Positions 7,698-12,585 of a DNA stretch of 12,585 bases are shown piece after piece (the first letter of the stretch is position 1; the number at the start of each line of letters is the position of its first letter). Below the pieces are notes generated by a model. The model was not told the DNA's origin and made no database searches. It saw nothing but the letters and a program-made list of their open reading frames with translations. This stretch comes from CAZKYP01 sp964556885. Lineage in GTDB: Bacteria; Planctomycetota; Phycisphaerae; Sedimentisphaerales; Anaerobacaceae. The stretch covers positions 1 through 12,585 of the forward strand of contig CAZKYP010000098.1 in NCBI GenBank assembly GCA_964556885.1. The letters are read 5' to 3'. A program made the translations under genes and the position numbers.

Positions 7698-7764
7698 ATG
7701 AATGTCGAATATCGAACTTCGAATTTCGAAATTCAAGATTCATTATTCGATATTCACTATTCAT
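7698..7764. repeat. Large imperfect inverted repeat before metXW
   Basis: The arms 7698-7716 and 7746-7764 are complementary at 16 of 19 positions (left ATGAATGTCGAATATCGAA; reverse complement of right ATGAATAGTGAATATCGAA). Between them lies a perfect 14-base palindrome, GAATTTCGAAATTC, at 7721-7734. As RNA or single-stranded DNA this would fold into a long hairpin. It fills most of the gap between two genes and leaves no room for a SAM riboswitch ahead of metXW. Confidence 0.65.
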
Positions 7765-7791
7765 CTGCCTGACTTCTGAATTCTTATATCT

Positions 7792-9594
7792 ATGTCTCAT
7801 ATCGAAAAAAATTCTGTTGGCATTGTGGAGACTAAAACTATCCGGCTGATAGAACCTGAGCAGCCCCTAAAACTGGAGTCCGGCAGAACACTGGCCCCGA
7901 TAGATGTCGCTTATGAAACATACGGGCAGATTAACGAAGCCGGAGACAATATCATACTCATCTGTCATGCCCTCAGCGGCAACGCACATGTCGCAGGTTA
8001 CAACAGCCCCGACGACAAGAAACCCGGCTGGTGGGAATCCATGGTCGGGCCGGGCAAAGGGATAGATACGAACAAATACTTCGTCATCTGCTCGAATTTC
8101 CTGGGCGGCTGCAGCGGAACAACAGGACCATCCTCCACAAATCCGGCGACCGGCAAGCCGTACGGCATGGATTTTCCCATTATCACAATCGCTGATATGG
8201 TAAAGGTGCAGAAGCTCCTGCTGGATAAGCTCGGCATAAAAAAACTGTTAGCAGTAATCGGCGGCTCCATCGGCGGGATGCAGGTCCTGCAGTGGGCAAT
8301 CGACTATCCCGATTTCATGAGAGCAGCCATGCCGATAGCCACGACCACAAACCTCGGCGCTCAATCTATAGCATTCGACGCCGTGGGACGAAATGCAATA
8401 CTTGCCGACGCGAACTTCTCCGGCGGGCAGTACCACGACAAAAAAATCCCCGATAGAGGATTGGCAATCGCCCGGATGATCGGGCACATAACATACCTCT
8501 CGGAACACGGTATGCGAGAGAAGTTCGGACGCCAGTTGCGAGAAGCCAACGAATACAGCTACGATTTCAATTCAGAATTCTCCGTTGAGACATATCTTGA
8601 CTACCAGGGACAGACCTTCGTCGAAAGATTCGACGCGAACAGCTACCTCTATATCACCAAAGCCGCAGATTACTTCGATCTGAAAAAAAATTTCGGCTCA
8701 CTGAAACAAGCTTTCGAACATGTCAAATCGAGATTCTTCGTCGCGAGCTTCACGAGCGACTGGCTCTTCACACCGGCGCAATCAAAAGCCATCGTCGACG
8801 CCCTTGCGGCCAACAGAAAAGATGTCACATACTGCGACATCGCCTCACCATACGGGCATGATGCCTTTCTTCTGGAGCCGGAAACTCTCGGTTCGTTTAT
8901 TTGCTGCTTCCTGCAGGCGACTTACAATCCCAAAGACAAACAGCATCTATGCTCATGCTATGCCCGAAGCATGAAAAAGCTGAGCCAGTTCGAGCAGGCC
9001 CACAGGGCACGTGTGGATTACGATTTGATTGAATCGATTATCGAAAAAAACAATACCGTGCTCGATGTCGGTTGCGGAGACGGGCAGTTGCTAATCAATC
9101 TTATCAAGGACAAGAATATCAAAGGCGAGGGAATTGAGCTGGACCAGGAGCTTGTTCTGGACTGTGTCTGCCGCGGCCTGCCCGTTATCCAGCAGGACAT
9201 CGAAGAAGGACTCGGCAACTATGCAGACAAGTGCCTCGATTATGTGATACTGTCACAAACGATGCAGACTCTGAAAAATCCAGAAAAGGTTTTTACCGAG
9301 CTGCTCCGCGTCGGCAGAAAAGTAATAGTCAGCTTTCCTAACTTCGCCCACTGGCGCTGCCGGGGACAGTTGCTATTAGGAGGCAAGGCTCCGGTATCGC
9401 AGCAGCTTCCGTTCGCGTGGCATGACTCGCCGAATATACATTTTCTGTCACTGAAGGATTTCGAACAATTCTGCCGCAAGCTGAACATAAAAATCCACAA
9501 AAAACTGCCGCTGGCAAAAAAACAGCTCAAGACAATAAAACTGCTGCCCAATCTTTTTGCCGAGCAGGCAATCTACGTGACAAGTAAAGATTAA
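7792..9594 (+). CDS. metX-metW: Fused homoserine O-acyltransferase (MetX) / MetW methyltransferase-fold protein
   Basis: Residues 1 to about 385 are MetX, an alpha/beta-hydrolase-fold enzyme that acylates homoserine (usually from acetyl-CoA) for methionine synthesis. The nucleophile elbow GGSIGGMQ gives Ser159; the rest of the triad is Asp323 (TSDWLF) and His356 (YGHDAF). Other family blocks are HALSGNAHVAG, WWESMVGPGKGID and NFLGGCSGTTGP. Residues about 404-600 are MetW, with the SAM-binding-type motif VLDVGCGDGQ (423-432) and the MetW-typical NFAHWRCRGQLLLGG and SPNIHFLSLKDFEQFC. The two are in one uninterrupted frame with a short linker; in many proteobacteria they are adjacent separate genes. 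The ATG at 7792 has no obvious SD. Whether the acyl donor is acetyl- or succinyl-CoA cannot be told by eye. Confidence 0.95.
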   Translation: MSHIEKNSVGIVETKTIRLIEPEQPLKLESGRTLAPIDVAYETYGQINEAGDNIILICHALSGNAHVAGYNSPDDKKPGWWESMVGPGKGIDTNKYFVICSNFLGGCSGTTGPSSTNPATGKPYGMDFPIITIADMVKVQKLLLDKLGIKKLLAVIGGSIGGMQVLQWAIDYPDFMRAAMPIATTTNLGAQSIAFDAVGRNAILADANFSGGQYHDKKIPDRGLAIARMIGHITYLSEHGMREKFGRQLREANEYSYDFNSEFSVETYLDYQGQTFVERFDANSYLYITKAADYFDLKKNFGSLKQAFEHVKSRFFVASFTSDWLFTPAQSKAIVDALAANRKDVTYCDIASPYGHDAFLLEPETLGSFICCFLQATYNPKDKQHLCSCYARSMKKLSQFEQAHRARVDYDLIESIIEKNNTVLDVGCGDGQLLINLIKDKNIKGEGIELDQELVLDCVCRGLPVIQQDIEEGLGNYADKCLDYVILSQTMQTLKNPEKVFTELLRVGRKVIVSFPNFAHWRCRGQLLLGGKAPVSQQLPFAWHDSPNIHFLSLKDFEQFCRKLNIKIHKKLPLAKKQLKTIKLLPNLFAEQAIYVTSKD

Positions 9595-9596
9595 AA

Positions 9597-9656
9597 TGGT
9601 TAAATAGTAAATAGTTAAATAGTGATTAATAACCATTTACCAATAACCAATTACCA
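9597..9656. repeat. AT-rich imperfect inverted repeat before nikR
   Basis: The left half is built of TTAAATAG/TAAATAG words starting at TGGT (9597), the right half of ACCATTTACC/ATAACCAATTACC words. The right half's reverse complement matches the left with gaps and G-U wobbles, so it can fold on itself. It fills almost the whole gap between metXW and nikR and ends 17 bases before the nikR ATG. Confidence 0.5.
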
Positions 9657-9673
9657 GTTACTGAAAATAGAAG

Positions 9674-10090
9674 ATGTCAGAACTCGAACGAATAGGAATA
9701 TCACTGGACAAAGAGCTGCTCGCGAAGTTCGATAAGCTCATCGCATCGGAAGGCTATCAGAACCGCTCGGAGGCCATTCGCGATCTCATCCGGCAAAACC
9801 TGAATCAGGAGCGGCTGAGCGACCCGCAGGCCCTTGCCGTAGCCGCAGTTCTCCTGGTCTACGACCACCACTCGACCAAACTGGCCGAAGAATTGATTAG
9901 CCTCCAGCATAAACATATTCCGGACCAATCCGTGCAGGTGGTTTCCTCTCTGCACATTCACCTCGATGAGCACGACTGCCTGGAGATAATCGTACTCAAG
10001 GGGCTTATCGGCGAAATGAACAAGGTCGCCGAACGAATGCTGAGCATGAAAGGCGTCAAGCTGGGGCATATCAATAAAATCGCAACTTGA
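9674..10090 (+). CDS. nikR: Nickel-responsive transcriptional regulator NikR
   Basis: The 138-residue protein has an N-terminal ribbon-helix-helix DNA-binding domain (RIGISLDKELLAKFDKLIAS, then GYQNRSEAIRDLIRQ) and a C-terminal ACT-like nickel-binding domain. The nickel ligands are visible: H94 and H96 in LHIHLDEHDCLEI, C102, and a histidine in LQHKH (H79 or H81). Family NikRs bind nickel as tetramers and repress nickel uptake or control urease and hydrogenase genes. Against the E. coli and archaeal NikR sequences I remember, the stretch between LQH and HxH is about four residues longer. No nickel transporter, hydrogenase or urease gene and no GTATGA-N16-TCATAC box lies in the window, so its target is elsewhere. 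The start has only a weak SD (AGAAG). Confidence 0.93.
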   Translation: MSELERIGISLDKELLAKFDKLIASEGYQNRSEAIRDLIRQNLNQERLSDPQALAVAAVLLVYDHHSTKLAEELISLQHKHIPDQSVQVVSSLHIHLDEHDCLEIIVLKGLIGEMNKVAERMLSMKGVKLGHINKIAT

Positions 10091-10097
10091 ATTTGGA

Positions 10098-10126
10098 TTG
10101 ACGATTCCGGCCGGCGCGTTTATAAT
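10098..10126 (+). promoter_or_regulatory. Promoter of tRNA-Val
   Basis: TTGACG (10098-10103) and a perfect TATAAT (10121-10126) are separated by exactly 17 bases. Transcription would begin near 10133, about 16 bases before the mature tRNA 5' end. It begins eight bases after the nikR stop codon. Confidence 0.85.
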
Positions 10127-10148
10127 CCATCTCGTAATAAAGGTACCG

Positions 10149-10222
10149 GGGCGATTAGTTCAGTTGGCTAGAACGCACGGATCACACCCGTGAGGTCACT
10201 GGTTCGAATCCAGTATCGCCCA
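10149..10222 (+). tRNA. tRNA-Val, anticodon CAC
   Basis: The cloverleaf is complete: acceptor GGGCGAT (10149-10155) pairs with ATCGCCC (10215-10221), with A as discriminator base; D-stem GTTC/GAAC; anticodon stem CACGG/CCGTG (10176-10180, 10188-10192) with loop ATCACAC, giving anticodon CAC at 10183-10185, which reads GTG valine codons; T-stem ACTGG/CCAGT with loop TTCGAAT. The 3' CCA is not encoded, so it must be added enzymatically. No integrase or duplicated 3' end suggests use as an attachment site. Confidence 0.97.
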
Positions 10223-10323
10223 TTCATAAGATTTTCCAGGAATGTTCACCTGTCCCCCCCTCATGTTATTCTGTAAGGACCTGAGGAATTTGTATTGATA
10301 TTCAAGTAAGATAAAAAGTTAAA

Positions 10324-10352
10324 TTGATATTTGAGGAAATATCAGGTATATT
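10324..10352 (+). promoter_or_regulatory. Promoter with embedded operator-like repeat upstream of rsgA
   Basis: TTGATA (10324-10329) and TATATT (10347-10352), each five of six to consensus, are 17 bases apart. The inverted repeat TGATATTT-GAGG-AAATATCA (10325-10344) starts within the -35 hexamer and fills the spacer. A dimeric protein bound there would block polymerase. The leader to the rsgA ATG would be about 80 bases. Confidence 0.6.
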
Positions 10353-10392
10353 CTGATCATAAGTGCGTTCTTGAAAATTTCAATAAACTTAA

Positions 10393-10414
10393 TAATCGGC
10401 AGATCTGCCGATTA
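10393..10414. promoter_or_regulatory. Perfect 22-base palindrome in the rsgA leader
   Basis: The arms TAATCGGCAGA (10393-10403) and TCTGCCGATTA (10404-10414) are perfectly complementary with no spacer. It lies 24 bases before the rsgA ATG. It could be an operator or, in RNA, a hairpin near the ribosome-binding region, whose SD is weak (GGTGA). No T-run follows, so a terminator role is unlikely. Confidence 0.6.
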
Positions 10415-10438
10415 ATCTATGTTCGGTGACAAAACATC

Positions 10439-11494
10439 ATGAAATTGAGTGATATAGGCTTCGACCAATGGTTCCAAGAGCATATTACTGAGTTCCACGA
10501 GGACGGCCGCAGCATAGCTCGCATATTGGCGGTTGACCGCGGCTCGTATCTGATAAGAGATGAACTGAAAGAAGTCCCCGCCGAACTCTCGGGGAAGTTC
10601 TCTTACCAGACCCACAATTCCGTCGACCTGCCGTGCGTCGGAGACTGGGTGACGGTACAATACCACAACAATGAGACAGCGGCGATTATCCACCGGGTGT
10701 TTCCACGGCGGACGTTTTTACGCCGCAAAACCGCAGGTGACGTCGTCGACTTCCAGATGATTGCGGCCAATATAGATACGGTTTTCATTGTCCAGTCATG
10801 CCATTTTGACTTCAATCCCCGTCGTTTGGACCGCTACCTGGTAATGGCGGCTGAAGGGCATGTCGAGCCGATTGTCATTCTGACGAAGACCGATTTGATA
10901 ACCCGCGATGAATTAGAGCAGAAACTCGCAATCGTTACCTCTGTCACCAAAGCAAAAGTGCTCGGTCTCAGCAACATCACCGGTATCGGGTTTGATGAGT
11001 TTCAGCGGGCGCTCTGTCCGGGAAAGACGTACTGTCTTCTTGGCTCGTCGGGAGTCGGGAAAACAACTCTCATCAACCGCCTCATAGGCCATGAAGCCTT
11101 TGGCACAAAGGCCGTCAGCAGCACCGGGCAAGGAACCCACGCCACTTCACGGCGGCAGCTCATACTTCTCGCCGAAGGTGCGATGTTGATTGATACGCCC
11201 GGTATGCGAGAACTTGCCCTTGTGGGAGCTGACGATGGCGTCAATGCAGGTTTCGAAGACATTGTCACCCTATCCGCCAATTGTCGCTACGCTGATTGCA
11301 GTCATGTGCACGAGCCCGGCTGTGCCGTTCGAGCTGCACTCGAAAATGGCGAATTGAGTGAGGATCGTTATTCAAGCTATATCAAGCTAAAGAAAGAGTC
11401 AGAGTACCACGAGATGTCATACCTGGACAAACGGAAGAAGGACAGAGCCTTCGGACGTTTCATCAAAGGGGCGAAGAAGCGAATGAAGGACTAA
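10439..11494 (+). CDS. rsgA: Ribosome small subunit-dependent GTPase RsgA
   Basis: RsgA is a circularly permuted GTPase that binds the 30S subunit late in assembly and is stimulated by it. The 351-residue length is normal. An N-terminal OB-fold region (about 20-110, with the family motif LPCVGDWV) is followed by the permuted G motifs: G4 TKTD (149-152), G1/P-loop GSSGVGKTT (202-210) and G3 DTPG (252-255). The C-terminal zinc site C-x4-C-x-H-x5-C is intact (C282, C287, H289, C295, within CRYADCSHVHEPGCAV). The basic tail FIKGAKKRMKD fits RNA contact. The gene appears to be monocistronic, and the next gene is convergent. Confidence 0.95.
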   Translation: MKLSDIGFDQWFQEHITEFHEDGRSIARILAVDRGSYLIRDELKEVPAELSGKFSYQTHNSVDLPCVGDWVTVQYHNNETAAIIHRVFPRRTFLRRKTAGDVVDFQMIAANIDTVFIVQSCHFDFNPRRLDRYLVMAAEGHVEPIVILTKTDLITRDELEQKLAIVTSVTKAKVLGLSNITGIGFDEFQRALCPGKTYCLLGSSGVGKTTLINRLIGHEAFGTKAVSSTGQGTHATSRRQLILLAEGAMLIDTPGMRELALVGADDGVNAGFEDIVTLSANCRYADCSHVHEPGCAVRAALENGELSEDRYSSYIKLKKESEYHEMSYLDKRKKDRAFGRFIKGAKKRMKD

Positions 11495-11569
11495 AAGTGC
11501 AGGCACCGAACGAATTGATGGAGCCGGCTCGCTACGCTCGCGGATTATTGCCCGGATTGAGAGTTCATA

Positions 11570-12583
11570 TCACGGCTTGTAGGTTTTGGAAAAGTTATTC
11601 CGCATATTCGTGACGGTAAATGTACCGTCACGCTGCACCGAAACCTTAATCGACTTGCCATCGCAATTCTGCTCCATATTCGCGATAAACTCTTCGGACG
11701 AGTTTTTATCACCAGCCGAAAGTGCATAATGCAACTGCCAGAGGTCCTGGATGCCCGGAGAGCTTTTGAGGATATCGAAGACCTCGGGTTCGCCGCCCTT
11801 CCTGGCCCCGTTGTTCATGATGAACACTTTCGGTCGAATCGCATGAACAAGGAATTTGGAATTGGATATCTTGAAGCCGTGATGGCTGACCATAAATAAA
11901 TCCACCGTGCCAATCGGATTGTTCGGGCACATAAGCTCATATTCGATCGGTGACAACAAATCGCCGAGGTCCAGCATACAAAACTTGCCGAATTCGAACA
12001 ACATTCCGACAGAGCCGGAGTTGTCATATATGTCCTTATAATCCGGCTTGATAAGTCCTTCGCAGAATTCATTCGGTTGGCCGGTGCCGTCAAGCGGCTT
12101 TGTTATCACTTTGCAATCAGAGGTGACAACCGTAATCTTCAATCCCTTCATCGGTATAACATCACCGGGCTTGACCGAGAGCCGCTTGCGGTCCCCGATG
12201 GCGTTTATGTATGGCTCATAGAACTGCTGCTTGTTCCGCGCATCGAGTGTAGGAACAGGATTGCCGTGATCGACAAATACCTTACCCGGTATTTTCGCAT
12301 CTACGGCCGCGATGTTCCCGGAGTGGTCCGCATCGTAATGAGTGGCCACAATATAATCGAACTGCTTTATTCCGAGTGCCCGGGCCGTCTCGACAATCCG
12401 GTTGGTGTCACGGTCGTCCTGCCTCGGATATCCGGCATCGATCAGCATCGTTTCGCCGTCCGGAGTAAGCAGAATCACCGCCTTGCCGCCACAGGTATCG
12501 ATGACATAGATATCCAGCGTCTCAGCGGCCGAAGCCATAGAGCCGAGCAGGAATGCCAAATTACAAAAAAGCAGGGCCTTCAT
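11570..12583 (-). CDS. Exported metallo-beta-lactamase-fold hydrolase (ComEC-like hydrolase domain)
   Basis: The 337-residue product starts with a signal peptide (about 1-19, MKALLFCNLAFLLGSMASA, likely cut before AETLD). The MBL fold follows: LIDAG with D50, the metal motif H-x-D-x-D-H (H82, D84, D86, H87 in THYDADHSGN), DLGD (D205/D208) and SHHGF (H234/H235). This H-x-D-x-D-H form, with its SHHG block, resembles the hydrolase domain found at the C-terminus of ComEC proteins, but no channel segments are present here. The substrate is unknown; nucleotides, nucleic acid or a phosphodiester are possible. It converges with rsgA, with 75 bases between stops and no clear shared terminator. The ATG lies two bases from the window edge, so an earlier start cannot be fully excluded. 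Confidence 0.85.
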   Translation of the reverse strand: MKALLFCNLAFLLGSMASAAETLDIYVIDTCGGKAVILLTPDGETMLIDAGYPRQDDRDTNRIVETARALGIKQFDYIVATHYDADHSGNIAAVDAKIPGKVFVDHGNPVPTLDARNKQQFYEPYINAIGDRKRLSVKPGDVIPMKGLKITVVTSDCKVITKPLDGTGQPNEFCEGLIKPDYKDIYDNSGSVGMLFEFGKFCMLDLGDLLSPIEYELMCPNNPIGTVDLFMVSHHGFKISNSKFLVHAIRPKVFIMNNGARKGGEPEVFDILKSSPGIQDLWQLHYALSAGDKNSSEEFIANMEQNCDGKSIKVSVQRDGTFTVTNMRNNFSKTYKP

Positions 12584-12585
12584 AA

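Noticed and set aside
7681..7764. Possible CRISPR-like repeats
   Set aside because: The units are short and degenerate, with no regular spacers and no cas genes; the arrangement is an inverted repeat.
7678..7791. SAM riboswitch before metXW
   Set aside because: The 114-base gap is taken up by the inverted repeat and shows no SAM-riboswitch-like helices or terminator.
10149..10222. tRNA gene as an integration site
   Set aside because: There is no integrase and no second copy of the tRNA 3' end in the window; the flanks are ordinary chromosomal genes.
11495..11569. Bidirectional terminator between rsgA and the MBL gene
   Set aside because: There is a short GAGCC/GGCTC symmetry but no T-run on either strand and no stable stem-loop of terminator form.

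Overview
The window looks like chromosomal DNA from a draft or metagenome-assembled genome, most likely Planctomycetota (Phycisphaerae-like). This is inferred from a zinc-finger/FecR anti-sigma partner beside an ECF sigma factor, small membrane proteins of a planctomycete flavour, weak Shine-Dalgarno (SD) sequences at several starts, and word-like AT-rich intergenic repeats. No marker gene here proves the lineage. The 100-N run at 5276-5375 marks a scaffold join, so nothing can be said across it.

Layout. (1) 1-1475, minus strand: an ECF sigma factor followed by a truncated anti-sigma protein with an HxxxCxxC zinc finger, one membrane segment and a FecR-type outer domain; together they form a signal-responsive regulatory pair. 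(2) 1476-2197: about 720 AT-rich bases with no convincing gene, holding an operator-like inverted repeat. (3) 2198-5083, minus strand: a tightly coupled three-gene operon, first a SurA/PpiD-like membrane-anchored protein without a visible parvulin domain, then two small membrane proteins. Its leader folds into three consecutive hairpins. (4) 5376-6570, plus strand: hemL (heme/tetrapyrrole synthesis), whose first ~30 residues are lost in the gap. (5) 6868-7677: a four-pass membrane protein of unknown function. (6) 7792-9594: a single gene fusing metX (homoserine O-acyltransferase) to metW. (7) 9674-10090: nikR, a nickel-responsive regulator with an unusual loop length. (8) 10149-10222: tRNA-Val(CAC) with a near-consensus promoter. 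(9) 10439-11494: rsgA, a ribosome-assembly GTPase, behind a promoter whose -35/-10 spacer lies inside a perfect inverted repeat. (10) 11570-12583, minus strand: an exported metallo-beta-lactamase-fold hydrolase, convergent with rsgA.

The genes are mostly housekeeping and form no single pathway. No mobile element, CRISPR array, phage or defence system is visible, and I did not find a clear undescribed multi-gene system. The points most worth a second look are the metX-metW fusion, the sigma/anti-sigma hybrid, the promoter-embedded palindromes before rsgA, the structured leader of the SurA-like operon, and hairpin-forming repeats that occupy three successive intergenic gaps (before the 269-residue membrane protein, before metXW and before nikR).
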